Below, in pieces: positions 24,490 to 36,996 of a stretch of 64,000 bases of DNA. A program made the translations under genes and the position numbers. Numbering within the stretch: position 1 is the first letter of the stretch; every line of letters begins with the position of its first letter. Under the pieces are notes generated by a model. The model made no database searches, was not told the DNA's origin, and saw only the letters and a program-made list of their open reading frames with translations. The stretch lies in contig NW_025955055.1 of the NCBI RefSeq assembly GCF_022376445.1, forward strand, positions 62,001-126,000, in the 5' to 3' direction. Source of the stretch: Fomitopsis serialis. Its lineage: Eukaryota > Basidiomycota > Agaricomycetes > Polyporales > Fomitopsidaceae.

Positions 24490-25319
24490 GTAATTGACCC
24501 GCCTCTCGCGAACTAGGTTGAACATACGGAACCATGTTAAACAACACACAATCAACGAGCCCGAGTCCTTGAGCTTTCTCCTCAGAGTAGTACGAACAAC
24601 ATGGTGTGTAATCATATGACTCAGATCCCCGTAATGCGAAGCACTCACACCTGTTCAAATGTTCCCTACTTAGACTGTCATGCCGAATAACAGACCCGGA
24701 TCAATTATTCTAGGCGACCCACAAAGGACGGAGTATTGAACACGAACGAACTCTGCCTGTACTTAAACGGACATGTAATTCTTGCAACTTTTGAAGAAAA
24801 TGACGTACCTACAGAAGCGCACGACGGGGCGACGTTTACTTGAGCACTCCCTCATTATACGATATCCTTCACTTCACTCCCATGCCCCGCGACTTTGAGC
24901 GAAGATGAGGAATGAGCTAGTGTTTGGATCACTTACTACTCAGCGTATGTGTGCTGTGTTGCGCATGGGGTCATCCTATCGAATAAACTTTGTCTTCGCG
25001 CCCTGGCACGCGCCACTGCTACGTGCACTATGACACATAAGCTGCGGACACTGCGAAGGGGCACTGCGAAGAAAAGCTGTGAGTAACCGGCCTAGTCAAT
25101 ATATGAAGACGTACCTCCAACACTCGAACATTCGTGCTTTGGGCCGCTTTCCTTGACTCGTCATGCCTTCACGTGGCCCCGGCTGAATCGTCCTCTCTAT
25201 TTGGCGCCGCCCGCGCAGTGTACGGCTTTGAGGTCCCATATACGGGTTGGATATTGCCAGGCGCACAAATAACGCGCAAGGTCCGGTTGAGCGTATTGAC
25301 CGTCTACAGGGCGCAACGG
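24490..25319. other. Intergenic region, no gene seen
   Basis: CpG content is normal again. No protein family is recognised in any frame. The phrase CTCAGATCCCCGT (24622) recurs near 30331, hinting at a short dispersed repeat. Confidence 0.4.
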
Positions 25320-28300
25320 CCTAGCTACTCGAGGACCGCCTAGGCACATCCCTCCTCTCGCGCCGGCGAGTGCCCTGATCTGTGGGCTCCTCACTGTGTT
25401 CGTTCCCAGAAGATTAGGGATCTCACTCAATGTGCTCGCGCGGTTCATTAACGGGATCAGCGTGCATCACGGCGGCCACTTCTTCAGATCTGCGGACGAA
25501 ACTGACGTACCTTTGTGGCAGGCGGACCTCACGCTCAGCCTGCGTCCGCGTACGTCGATGTGCTGCACCTGCATAGTGCGGAGGAATTATCGACGTGCAA
25601 GCGGGTGTCATTTCCTTCGTGCGTAATCCACAGCCGCGCGTACCGATAATTGCATGGAACCCAGCGCGCTACGGGGGATGTAAATGGCTATGATGGCGAC
25701 GGCAATCTTACCCTCGCTTGAGAAGTTCGGCCTCGTCTGGACGAACATGGCTGCGACGGTCCTCGGATGGACAGAACTCTTGTGAGTATCCAACTGCACG
25801 TCGTGGCAGCAGAGAGTTGAGCTGTGTACGCAGGATGCTCCTCGTCACAATTCGTTGCGGTATCGTATGCCGCTGCGCGCCTCCGTGAACATCGAGTGGT
25901 CCACGGCACGCGATAATGGAGAACATGCGTTGCATGACCAATGCATGACTTTGGGATCTACTCCGAGATCTATCAATTTGTAAGGGTAGTCTAAGTGACT
26001 GATGACCTACATGACGGAAGCCCCAGTGTGATGCGATGCAGCATCAAGAGTAGATGAATGACGCTGGTTGACAGGATCGACGCGTACAAGATATGAGGCT
26101 CGACATGCAAGGCCCGTTGCCCAGTGCGATCAGACAGACACGGCAACATCATACATACATGTGGCTCAGACAGATAAGGATACATGATGTGCTTACCGTT
26201 TCCACTATGCTGATGGCCAATGCATGTCGGATAGTGGAAGGGATACCTGTAAGCTTCTCGATGTCAGTATTCGAAGAGCGAATCGGTAAGCCATTAGCAC
26301 GCACTGTTTTCGGACGACCGCCGCCAACCAGGGTACGGAGACAGAGCAAGATATCACGAAGACATCAATGTGGAAAAAATTTGCTTCGAAAGCATCTTTA
26401 CGCAGACAAGCTGCGTCGCACGTCGTCTGTCAACGCACTCTCGAAGAGGGCAGGACCACGCCCTCTTCCCCCGCAACGACACCAGCTCAAACACGAGACC
26501 CACGCCCACACGCGCGCTCTCAGTTCCTGCTCCATAGTACTTCCCCTAGCGCCCGAGGGCTTCGGGTTTTCCACCACCATGCCTGACTTTCCAACACCAT
26601 CCTTACCCACGAGGGGCCAGAGGACCATGCTATATTGTGGGAGACAAGCGCCACCAAAGCATAAGACGCTTTCCGAGCACACCGACGCGTTCTCACAGAC
26701 CAAAGTCCACGCCGACGTCCCGCTCGCTGCCTCCGAGCCAGCCAACTGGACTGCCCCGCCTTCCTGCACGTATGCACCATCCAGCACCCACACGCGCTGC
26801 AACATACCGGGATACGAGTCCTCACCCACAGCCTACTCATCACCCGTCTGCAACCCTGCGCCCCACACAGAGGAACCTGCCGCCAGGGAACCGCACCCAC
26901 CAGCCGATTGCACTGCCAGGCCCGAGGGCACTCACCGTCGTCAGACTCGAGCACGAGGCTCTGTTACGGCGTCCCGAAGGAACCGCAACTCTGACGACAA
27001 CGGGAGGGATCTGGAGCTAGTGGGCCGTCCTTCACGGAGATCTGCGTGGGTGAGAGGAACAGAGCAAGCGGTACCAGCCGCAGGATCACCGAACATCGCG
27101 CCCAGCGGCGACAGCGGGGAGCTTTCCAAAACCGAATGCTGCACGGAAGGGCGAGAACAGAGCCAGAAGAACCAGTTCGAGGAGACAGGTCTCCGCAGAA
27201 CGTCAGAAACGAAGTTGTCAAGGAGCCATTCAGACGCCCCAGAGGCCTCGGCTGGGTACAGACGCAAACCTAATTGCCACAGCATGACCACGGACAGTGC
27301 AGAACGACAACAGCACAGTGAGAACCGAGTACGTGTGGTGGGTGATCGCTGTCCGCCTTCCTGTGCTGGAAGGACAGGAGTTGGGGGCGGCTGAACAGAC
27401 ACGGGAGGACCATACGTCTAGCGGCGAACCACCATCGTCACCAATCCCCCCTTCCATGCGTACTTCCGGGCCACGACCATCTCTTGTTTCGACGCGGTCC
27501 ACACGCACCTGTACCCATATCCCTTCCTGGGCCCAAGCTACCTCCACAACGTTGCGCCGCGCCTTCCTGTGCGTCCCGTTAGCGTCCAGACAAACACACG
27601 CACGCCCCGTGCTCCAGCCAACCACTTAGCCGCGGAGCCATGCAGTTTCGATGCGCCAGCCGACGCTTCTAGGCTCCAGCCCCTGCTCGCTGCCTTGGGG
27701 AAAGCAGCGGACACAGAGGCAGCCTACGGCGAGCGGAAAGCCACATAAATATCGCCGGGGGTGAGCCATGCCCTACGACCTGGCCCTCGGAGGTGAGCCC
27801 GGGGGCTCGGGCTGCTCGTGCCCAGTGCGGAATGCTCGTAGCGGGAATACGCGTCGAGAAGGTTATACAGGATGTCGTTCCAAGCCGTCAGAATGCGCTG
27901 CGGCCAGTATCGAGCAGAGAGCGACGATAGGCAAAGGAGGCATCGAGGCCTGTACGTGACCTATCCGCCTGGTACTGCTCCTTGGTCACCACCTGTCTGG
28001 ATGTGCGTGGCTCGTTCACTCTCGGAGCTCAAGCCCGTTATGAACCCGCGACGCGTCTCTGGTGCCCACCCCGCAGCCCGCCATCATCGCAGACGGATCT
28101 CGCGCTTTCCGGCATCGCCTTCCCCCACCTCATGCTTGGACGCGCGCCCGAAGGCATGGCATCCTGCGCGGTGACGATAATGCAAGAGACGAGGGGTCCC
28201 TAGGCAGACGCTGGCGGAGATCTGTGCGTACATGTCTGGACGACGCGTCGACTGGTACGCGGGAATGGGGCACTTTCCGGAGATGCGATGAACGGCGCTG

Positions 28301-28815
28301 AGAGAGATCACCACGAGCAGATCACCAGAGCAGGCAGTAAGGATTGTACCGAGGCTATGAACTGCAAGATTCAGGCCACACGACTGCGCACCGTCAGGCA
28401 AGGACTCCCATCCATATAACGTGCCATCGCTCGGGGCACATCACCAGACGCGACGCTGTAGTCCCTGAGCGGAGTGATGAGCACAGAACAGCCCCATGAA
28501 TGCTTAGGGTTAGATTCCACTCCGGTTAGGGAGCGTATCATGTTGGCTGAAGGCAGCAGTTCGGTGGCTGGCGAGGCGTGCGCGCGATGTCGTGAACCGG
28601 GGGAGCCTGGAGCGATGGAGGCCATCGGAAGGACGCAGGAGTCGTTGCAAAGTGTAGAGCGCCCGATACGGAAGGGGTGAAATGGGGTGCGAGGGACTGG
28701 TGTGCGTCGACATCGAGGTTGAGGTCTGAGTCGTGTTGCGGTCTCGCCTGTGGCTGAAGATCCCCGCGGCGGAGTCCGACACGATCAACGGCACCACGTG
28801 ATGAACGCGGTTGTG
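25320..28815 (+). repeat. Large inverted repeat, copy A
   Basis: About 3.5 kb matching 55236-58750 in opposite orientation. It has two parts. 25320-26320 is a diverged copy of the MFS 3' half plus downstream DNA. 26320-28815 is much more similar (long exact runs in the derived ORFs of the two copies). The second part is GC-rich and has open frames on both strands, but differences between copies change amino acids in every frame, so I do not call a gene. Its nature (transposon, duplicated non-coding DNA) is unknown. Confidence 0.85.
25328..25925 (+). pseudogene. Degenerate 3' fragment of an MFS transporter
   Basis: Matches exons 9-12 of the intact minus-strand MFS gene at 58150-60218. FVPRRLGISLNVLARFINGI corresponds to FVPGRLGIALNVVALFINGI. 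A later piece mirrors the DVLHSRSAE exon but shifts frame, and another mirrors TAILPSLENFGLVWTN. The 5' two thirds of the gene are absent, so it cannot encode a transporter. Confidence 0.8.
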
Positions 28816-29194
28816 GCTTCGAGGTGGCCAAGCGCCCACCCTATCGGGCCAGGATCTTGGCTACACTCACAGCAAGCATAACACAGTATCTGCACGTGCG
28901 ATACCCTATGCGATACCGTATGAAATACTTAAAGTAACCTCGCTCCGGATACTGTATATGCGGATACCGAAATCGTAGATACTTTAAGTATCCCAGAATG
29001 GAATGCTTAAAGTTTCCCATTATGGTATCACAGGCTGGGATACTTAAAGTGTCCGCGCCGATTACGAGTGACACTGTGACCGACAATAGATGAGAATGAA
29101 GACAATTAGTTCAGATGGACCATTGACCGCCACACTCGGAACTCGAAGCCTCGCTGAAGGGAATTACGTAATACTGGTGGCACAATGCACGGTG

Positions 29195-29405
29195 GCGGCA
29201 AGTCACGTCGCGTCGCGGCATGTCACGTTGCGTCGCGGCAGGTCGCGTCAAGTCGTGTCATGGCAAGTCGCGTCGCGTCATGTCGTGTCGTGTCGCGTCG
29301 CGTCGTGTCATGTCACGGCGTGGCATGTCATGTCATGTCATGTCGCGTCGTGTCATGTCATGTCAAGTCAAGTCGTGGCACGGCGCGGCGCGTCATGTCA
29401 TGTCT
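29195..29405 (+). repeat. Variable pentanucleotide array (GTCRN), left arm
   Basis: About 210 bp of 5-bp units such as GTCGC, GTCAT, GTCGT, GTCAA and GGCAT with no interruption of the 5-bp period. Its mirror lies at about 29628-29835. Confidence 0.85.
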
Positions 29406-29627
29406 CTGTTGTACTGTGTTTGCCCCGACGAGTCTCTTGATTCCGAGTTGGTCAATCCTATGAGTAACTGAGTGCCCCCAAGCTTAATTCTTTGATTCAC
29501 ACAGCTGTTATAACATGTGGCTAGATCTATGGCATATTCCTACTGTATTTAGTCACTTGGTCGAGAGGACTGGAGAACCGACAGGCTCGAAAGAGTGGCT
29601 CCGAGGCAAACACAGTACAACAGAGAC

Positions 29628-29835
29628 ATGACATGACGCGCCGCGCCGTGCCACGACTTGACATGACATGACACGACGCGACATGACATGACATGACATG
29701 CCACGCCGTGACATGACACGACGCGACGCGACACGACACGACATGACGCGACGCGACTTGCCATGACACGACTTGACGCGACCTGCCGCGACGCAACGTG
29801 ACATGCCGCGACGCGACGTGACTTGCCGCCACCGT
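29628..29835 (-). repeat. Variable pentanucleotide array, right arm
   Basis: Inverse complement of the array at 29195-29405, one 5-bp unit shorter. Confidence 0.85.
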
Positions 29836-30156
29836 GCATTGTGCCACCAGTATTACGTAATTCCCTTCAGCGAGGCTTCGAGTTCCGAGTGTGGCGGTCA
29901 ATGGTCCATCTGAACTAATTGTCTTCATTCTCATCTATTGTCGGTCACAGTGTCACTCGTAATCGGCGCGGACACTTTAAGTATCCCAGCCTGTGATACC
30001 ATAATGGGAAACTTTAAGCATTCCATTCTGGGATACTTAAAGTATCTACGATTTCGGTATCCGCATATACAGTATCCGGAGCGAGGTTACTTTAAGTATT
30101 TCATACGGTATCGCATAGGGTATCGCACGTGCAGATACTTTGTTATGCTTGCTGTG

Positions 30157-32146
30157 ACTGCCTCAGACAATTGAATCTCGGCCGTTCTGAGCATTGATGC
30201 CCTCTCAACATCTTCATGCACTCTCCATTTCGCTAGCTTTCTGTGATTCATGGCTACTTGTGGATATGCTGATTGTATTCTTATCTCATGAAGGAAGTCC
30301 TTGATTCACCGAGTAACCTAACCAGCCAAGACTCAGATCCCCGTTCGTGTCCGAGTCGCCTCAATCATGTCATGTACACTGCACTTTCACCTCGCGAACA
30401 CTACCTCTTCACTGCGCGCGAGTCAGGCTGAAGTCATCGCGCAAAGCTATCATCCCGCCGATTGAACATGTATCTCTCAACTCGGTGACATCTCCGTGCG
30501 CACAGAATTTGCCCCGGTACGTGGTTTCACTGGCAAGGCGCAGTATATCAATTGCTATCGGTGCGACGGCAGTGCAGATTATATCCGCGACAATGTCTTC
30601 ACGATTTTAACAAGCCCAACATTACAAGAGCGAAGGTTGTAATACGCCGACAAACCTAAGCACTACGAAACTTGACTATGTCGAACTAAGCACCACGGTA
30701 CTTGCTCCGACGGTCGTCTCTTGCTGTCCGAACTCTTCGCAGGTATGAGACCTGATACCGAGTTGTGTTTCACCTGCCACCGATCGCGGACCCAACCACT
30801 GAAATCTTTCCTGAGCGTCGTCGCAGAGGCAATCTGAGCGCAAGCTGGCGTGCTTGCACGCCATCTACTGGCCCCGAGCCCCGAGTCCATAAAACATGAT
30901 CATCGGAGTACGATGATCTCGTCTCCCACAAAGCATTTCATTCCGGGGGAGGATAATATGAGACCGCGCAGGCCATCGACTTCGCCGCGAGAGCGGACGC
31001 CCTCGGACGCCTGGTTGCTCCGGGATCTGGGAACACGCACACGTTGATAATTGGATTCCGAACACTGGCCAGGAGATACAGTATTGTCCCCATATCCGTC
31101 GCCCCCAAATCCGACACGACTGAGATTGCGCATAAGGCTACCTGGTCAGACACTGAGAAAGCTTCGCTTCCGAGGCGTACCGAGAGCTGTCCGAACAAGA
31201 CACAGATGTGCACAAAAGAGGCACGAAACAACCCGATCTGCAGCGAGACGGAGGCGGAGATAGAGGCCAGCGGAGGGTTCAGGAGAGGATTCGCAGGAGA
31301 CGTGGGAGCCCGAGTGTTGCCAACAACAGATCCGAGGGAGGGATGTCTGCCAGGACGTCCAGGCAGCGCGGCACACGCCGGACACTAGAAGCAGTCTGGG
31401 GCTTCTTGAGAGGATAGACGTGGCCGACGTATAGCAGGAGTCGTGATTGACGTACATTCGGAATGGAGCAGCAGGCTTGTGACCTGAGTTCATAGGTAAT
31501 GTAAGGACTGCGTACGGCGACAGTAACCACGGCCCAGGCCTGAAATCATGGGCTGTACCAAAAGATGGGACATGTCTCCGAATGCCGAATGAGCGGTGTG
31601 TCCAGCGGCCGCGGACGTGCGCCGAAGGTCACGCAGAGGGGAATGCAGCCCGATGCGGTCAGTTGGGTCTTCGCGGGAAGGAGAGGGGGAAGATCCGGAT
31701 GCGACTAGATGAGTGCGCGGGCGATCGCGCAAAGATACGGGGTGGGGGAGGACAGTACGTGTCGTTGCGTAAATACGCGCAGTTCCATCGACAGGGTCCA
31801 TCATCAGGCTGCAGAGGAGACGGGGACAGACGATGCATTTTGAGCTGATGGTGGGCGCAGGGAGGGTGATGGTCGTCGCACAAGCAGCGCAGGTGTCAGT
31901 GTGTCAGGGAGGTTTATAGGACGGGGGCAGGGATTGGGCGGCGGTGAGGAGAGAATGGCGAATGTCGACGCGTGATAGACGCGTGGGTGGCGAGCCTCTG
32001 CGCGCCTGTCGCGTGCCCGCCGGTGCACGCGATCCTATGTGCCCTTCCGAGCGAGGACCTGTGTCTGCGTTTCGTCCTGCCAATCCATCTCGTTCCATTC
32101 GTCGCAACCCGTCACTGCGTCCGTTGCCGCCGCCTCCTCTGCTTAA
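30157..32146. other. Gene-poor stretch before DUG2
   Basis: CpG-rich but without a recognisable protein. A minus-strand frame near 30605-30400 (ADIICTAVAPIAIDILRLAS) and several minus-strand ORFs between 30660 and 31850 look protein-like in places, but no start, splice chain or family could be established. They may be decayed exons. The last ~200 bp presumably hold the DUG2 promoter. Confidence 0.4.
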
Positions 32147-32199
32147 ATGGTCGCAAGTTCGAGCCCGAGCCCGACCATTCCTCACCGTACGTCACCTCC

Positions 32200-35100
32200 A
32201 TGTGCGTCCTCGCACCCTACCCCCAGCCCGCTCACCTCTTCCGCGATCGCGACGATTCAGCATCCCTCAGTCGTCCCTTTGACAGCGCAGAGCGTCCCCC
32301 GCGACTCTTCCACAGCCTCCGCCAGGAGCGCAACTCCGTCCTCAGCCTCGCCGCTGACTCGGCCCATCTCTTCAGCGGAGGACCCACCGGGGACATCTCC
32401 GTCAGTCCGCGTCGTCGCCGTCGTCTGCGTCATGCTGAGCAGCCTTGTGATGTGGCATAGGTATGGGACAAAGACACCCTCAAGCTCAAAGCCACCCTCA
32501 GGGGACACACCGGCAGCATCCTCGCCCTCGAGTACGCCGCCGACAAAGACTGGCTCTTTAGTGCATCTGGTGCGTCAACCCTCCCTGTCATTCTACTCCG
32601 GGTACTCAACCGACCATCGCCTCCCCATCGCAGGGGACAGTACGATCCGTGTACGTATACCCCGCCCGTGCTTTCTTCTGCTCTCATGCGTCCCGCCTCC
32701 CGTGTCTAGGTCTGGTCCACGCGCACCCTCTCGCCCCTCTACCTCATCAACCCCCACGGCGAAAATGACGCCGGCGATCTCTTCTCCCTCGTCTGGTGCC
32801 CCGTCCTCCAGACAGTCTACTTCGGCTGCCAAGACACCTCCCTCCAGTGGTTCACCTTCCCCTCCGCGGTCCACTCGCAAGCGACCTCGCCCTCCTCCGT
32901 CCACTTCATCAACGACGACCCGACATCAAGCGGCCGCTCGACACCCACCTCTTCGCGGCGCGCACACAAGTTCTTCGACAGCTACCCCCAGTACACCCGC
33001 CGCCCCGCCGACCTCTTCGCGCGCAACCCGACGTGCTCCAACTTCCACGCGTCACAGTCCAACGTGCACACCCATGGCGTTTCGCTCCCGCCGACACCGC
33101 CCTCGTCCTCCTCGTCGCTGCCCAGCACGTCCGGGTCCCCGCCGCGGGGCGACCCCTCCCCGCATCGCCCGCTCGTCGTGCTCCAGGTCGAGCCCTCCAA
33201 CGTGATCTACTCCGCGCACTACGGCTACATCTACTGCATGGCGCTCGTGCCGAGCGTCCGCGAAGGCTCCGACGACCCGCCCTTCGACCTCGCGAGCGAG
33301 CGGCGCGACCTGCAGCTCGTCACAGGGTCCGGCGACGAGTCCGTCAAGGTCCGTGCGCCGTTTCTCCGTCCCTCCTAAACCGCGCGCGCTGATTGGCTGT
33401 GCGATCCTCCTCCGCGGCTTCCCTGCTTCGCAACTCAAAACCGTAATCGCCGCGGGGAACAGCTGTGGCAGCTCGCGCCCGCGAACCCGACGCCGATCCT
33501 GCTGCACACGTTCGAGTGCTGCATGGGCGCGGTGCTCGCCGTCGTCGTCCGCGGCGAGACGATCTACGCGGGGTGCCAGGACGGCCACCTCAAGGTGTGG
33601 GACCTCGAGACGCGCACGCTCGTGCGGGTGCTCATCACGAGCGAGGTTAGGGTTTCCCCCACTGTGTTCGTGACTGCTGACCGACCCCGGCCGGATCCTC
33701 TCTCTCTTTGTGCAACAGAATGTCGACATCCTTTCATTAAGCATGCTCAAGTCGGATCTCTACGTCTGCCTGGCGAATGGCGAGGTGCAGGTACGTCAGG
33801 CGCTTCTCGCGGGGACCTCGCTGACCGCGATGGCGCCAGCGGTGGTCCGCGCAGTTCGAGCACACCGCGTCGTGGAAGGCGCACGACGGGATCGTGCTGA
33901 CGTCGATCGTCACGCGGCTCTGCGCGCCGGCCGCCGTTGACGAGGGCATCCTGGTGGACGGCGACGCGCCCGAGCACGACGGCATCAAGTTTGCGCTCGT
34001 CACGGGCGCGAACGACGACCAGATGAAGGTGCGTTACGTCTGGCGTGGATTTGGCTTTGGGCAGGCATCTGATCGCGTGCTCGTTCGCTCGCAGATCTGG
34101 GAGGTCGACCCGCCGAAAGCGCGGAAGAGCGCGCACCTGTCGCTCCTCACCGACCCCGACATGGAATGGGGAGACTCCGGCAATGGTGCGTCCCCCCCAC
34201 TTCGCACCGCGTGCAGCCCGGTGACCCGCGGATCTCGCAGAAACGATGGTGTACGCGCTCTCGAAATTCGTGTCTATCCCGAGCGTCAGCAACTCGCCGG
34301 CGCATCGCGAAGACTGTCGCCAGGCCGCGATCTGGTTGCGCAAGTGCTTCACGCAGCTCGGCGCGGAGGCGTGCTTGGTAAGTCCTCGGCGAGGCTCCGC
34401 GGTGGCCCGCGCGATTTGTGCTGACGCGGTGCCTGTCGGACGCAGTTGCCCACGGGCGAGACCACGAACCCGCTCGTGCTGGGCAACTTCCGTGGGAACC
34501 AGACGAAGCGCAGGCGGCCACGAATCCTGTTCTACGGGTGCGTCAGCTCTATCAGAGTCGTGCCGCTGTTTCTCCGCGGCTGACGCCCGCCCCCCGTATT
34601 CGCCTTTGCAAAGCCACTACGACGTCATCGCGGCGTCGCACCACGGGTGGTACTCGGACCCGTTCACGCTCACGGGTAGGAATGGCTACCTCTATGGCCG
34701 TGGCGCGACGGACAACAAGGGCCCGGTCATGGCAGTCGCGTGTGCGGCGGCTGAGCTTCTCGGGAGGCGCGCGTTGGACCTGGACTTGGTCATGCTGATT
34801 GAAGGAGAGGAGGAGGCGGGGAGCGGGGGCTTCGTGGAGGCTGTGAAGCGGAACAAGGTCTGTAGCTGTAGCCTACATAGCGCGTTATCTCTTGGCCTTG
34901 AACTGAAGACTCGTGTGCACGGCAGAATGCGATCGGGCCCGTCGATGCTATTCTTGTGAGGTGAGTGGCTTCGCTTTCTCACCGATGTGATTCGTTAAGG
35001 TTTCTCACCTTGGGGACACAGCAATTCCACGTGGATCGCGGAGGACACGCCCTGCATTACCTACGGTCTGCGCGGCGTCGTGCACTGCAATGTCCAAGTG

Positions 35101-36246
35101 AGTCTACATCGGGACGACGTGGCTTATTCCTGGCTCACACCGCACGTAGATCTCGAGTGAAGGCCCCGATCGCCACTCCGGTGTTGACGGCGGCGTGACG
35201 GTAGAGCCCATGCTCGACATGTGAGTCATGCCACGGTACCACCCTGTCGGCCCTGGCACGCTGACCTCGGCACCAATCAGGCTCAAGCTCCTGGGAACGT
35301 TGACAGACGGCCAGAACATGGTTTCCATCCCTGGCTTCTGTGAGTACCCTCCAAGTCTCTCGGCCGAGCGATGCATCTGATGCGCCTGCGTAGATGACAA
35401 TGTGCTGCCCTGCACGGACCAGGAAAAAGGGGTCTATGCTGTGCTAGCGAACATCACGAAGACGCCAGCCGCGCATTTGTCGTCTCGCTGGCGGGAACCG
35501 TCGCTGACGGTGCACAATGTGGAGGTGTCTGGGCCCAGAAGTGAGTTCTCTGTTTCTCTCTTGCCATTCGGTGGGGAGTACTGAATGCTCTTCACAGATT
35601 CTACGGTGATCCCTGCAACTGTGAAAGCGCACGTCTCAGTACGGATCGTGCCCGACCAGGACCTAGAGACCATCGCGAATAGCCTGCGCGAACATCTGAC
35701 TGCTGCGTTCGTGACGATGCAGTCACCAAACAAGCTCAAGGTAGATCTCTCCACGTCTTGTTAATCCTGCTATCTCGACTGAGTGCCACGGTCGTAGGTC
35801 AGCATTGATCATACGGCGGACTGGTGGCTGGGAGACCTCGACGGCCCCTGGTTCCACGCGCTCGAGACCGCTGTTCAAGCAGAGTGGGGCGTAGAGCCCT
35901 TGCGTATCAGGGAAGGAGGGGTACGCTGCTAGCCCGTTCTTCTGCTTAACCGAGCACTGACTCGTAGTGCCCTAGTCTATACCGTCCGTTCCCTACCTTG
36001 AAAAGGAGTTCTCGTGCCATGCACTCCATCTTCCCCTCGGTCAGAGCTCGGTGAGTAAAGCGATGGATTCGCGTCACCCATGTGCTGACATCTCGACAGG
36101 ACGAGGCGCACTTGCCGAACGAGAGAATCTCGCTGTCCAACCTCCGAAGGGGAAAGCAAGTCGTCGAGCGGTTCCTGCTCAACGTCGGCAAGTCGGACTT
36201 GCCCCGGTCACCTACGGATCCTGACCTCCCGGGCCTTAACTTCTGA
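32200..36246 (+). CDS. DUG2: Glutathione-degrading WD40/M20 peptidase DUG2
   Basis: Subunit of the alternative cytosolic glutathione-degradation complex (Dug1-Dug2-Dug3). Twenty exons, all GT-AG, sum to 949 residues with no frame break. An N-terminal WD40 half has VWDKDTLKLKATLRGHTGSI, SASGDSTIRVWS, TGSGDESVKLWQL and CQDGHLKVWDLETR. From about residue 480 an M20 peptidase domain shows the metal-site signatures GHYDVIA, GRGATDNKGP and IEGEEEAGS, then GVDGGV and GQSSDEAHLPNE. At the second-metal position it reads VSNSTW, as I recall for yeast Dug2, rather than an Asp motif. The start is uncertain: ATG 32200 is the nearest in-frame Met; ATG 31972 is also open; ATG 32147 followed by a 40-bp intron breaks frame. 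Exon 3 is only 17 bp. Confidence 0.94.
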
Positions 36247-36453
36247 TTGAGGTATCGCTTCAAGGTCAAGTAACATCGTGCCAAAAGTTATCGTAAGATC
36301 GTCTTAGTCTCGCTACGCACTGCGCATTCTTAATACCCGCATATAAGTTCTGTGTATCTATACATTGGGACATTCTTCGGATATCCGTTTCGTGTACATT
36401 TGGAACTGTATCTTCACTTTTTGTTGTATATCTTGTACGCTTTGCTAAAACCT

Positions 36454-36996
36454 TCATAACGTCAGAGGAAATAATTGACCTTTGCCATCTAGCTGACCTT
36501 TAGCGATGCGCTGACCGAGTCTCTCCATGGTCCGCTGCGGTTCGAGCCTCGTCTTTGAGCTGCGACCCATCAGGCCTTCAGGGTCTGCGGGGATGATGAG
36601 CGGCTCGTTTGAGAGCACCCTGCCCGCCACATCGGCCACTGCTTCCGTTTCTCTAGCTTCTGCACGATGGACCAACCTCTCCGCATCGAGCACGCTGCAA
36701 TGGTGGTGCCACGCCAGGAGGGCAAAAACTCCAAACAAGCCGCTCAGCGTTGCTGCCACGAGGAGCGCGAATGCAGTCTTTCTTTGCACCTTAAACCGGG
36801 GTACATAGGCTTCATGAGGTCTGGGGCGACCATGATACGGCAGTGTAATAATACGCAGTTCAATGATTGTATGAAGTACTGGGGCGTACGTATACTGCGC
36901 CGAGTCTGCATTTTCCTCCGCTGTATGTTTTCCGACAAAGTAGTAAGAGGCTGCCCTGAATGGCCGTATACGTAGCCGCACTTCGATGGCAGCCAA
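36454..36996 (-). CDS. Hypothetical single-helix membrane protein
   Basis: Uninterrupted 180-codon frame from ATG 36996. One strong hydrophobic helix (about residues 74-97, FALLVAATLSGLFGVFALLAW) follows a basic stretch and is followed by an acidic, Ala/Glu-rich tail ending FPLTL. That layout suits a small anchored protein with no signal peptide. The family is not recognised. It is convergent with DUG2, 207 bp from its end. The first ~50 residues may be non-coding, because a later in-frame Met or a splice could also serve as start. Confidence 0.4.
   Translation of the reverse strand: MAAIEVRLRIRPFRAASYYFVGKHTAEENADSAQYTYAPVLHTIIELRIITLPYHGRPRPHEAYVPRFKVQRKTAFALLVAATLSGLFGVFALLAWHHHCSVLDAERLVHRAEARETEAVADVAGRVLSNEPLIIPADPEGLMGRSSKTRLEPQRTMERLGQRIAKGQLDGKGQLFPLTL

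Larger units (their letters stand above)
28868..30156. repeat. 1.29-kb foldback palindrome
   Basis: Left arm 28868-29424 (557 bp) is the inverse complement of right arm 29605-30156 (552 bp), around a 180-bp spacer. The arms are nearly identical; the 5-bp length gap is one missing repeat unit, with AAGTC present twice in the left arm near 29365 and once on the right. The outer part carries ATACTTAAAGT-type motifs (TACTTTAAGTATCC). The inner part is a pentanucleotide array. ORFs inside are artefacts of the repeats. It resembles a foldback or MITE-like element. A transcript would fold into a very long hairpin. Confidence 0.92.

Noticed and set aside
26093..27394. 433-codon plus-strand ORF in inverted-repeat copy A (and the 347-codon counterpart at 56653-57696)
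   Set aside because: Low-complexity, Pro/Arg/Thr-rich with no family likeness. The opposite strand is equally open, and differences between the two copies change residues freely.
28502..28516. Telomere-like CTTAGGGTTAG
   Set aside because: Fewer than two units, present in both copies of the inverted repeat, and not at an end.
29090..29934. ORFs reading HVMSCHVASCHVMS and similar
   Set aside because: They are translations of the 5-bp repeat array; 5-bp units give a 5-residue period in every frame.
28868..30156. CRISPR-like array
   Set aside because: The repeats are 5-bp units without spacers, in a eukaryotic context.
32147..32226. Alternative DUG2 first exon from ATG 32147 with a 40-bp intron
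   Set aside because: The splice looks good, but the resulting phase does not match the WD40 frame.
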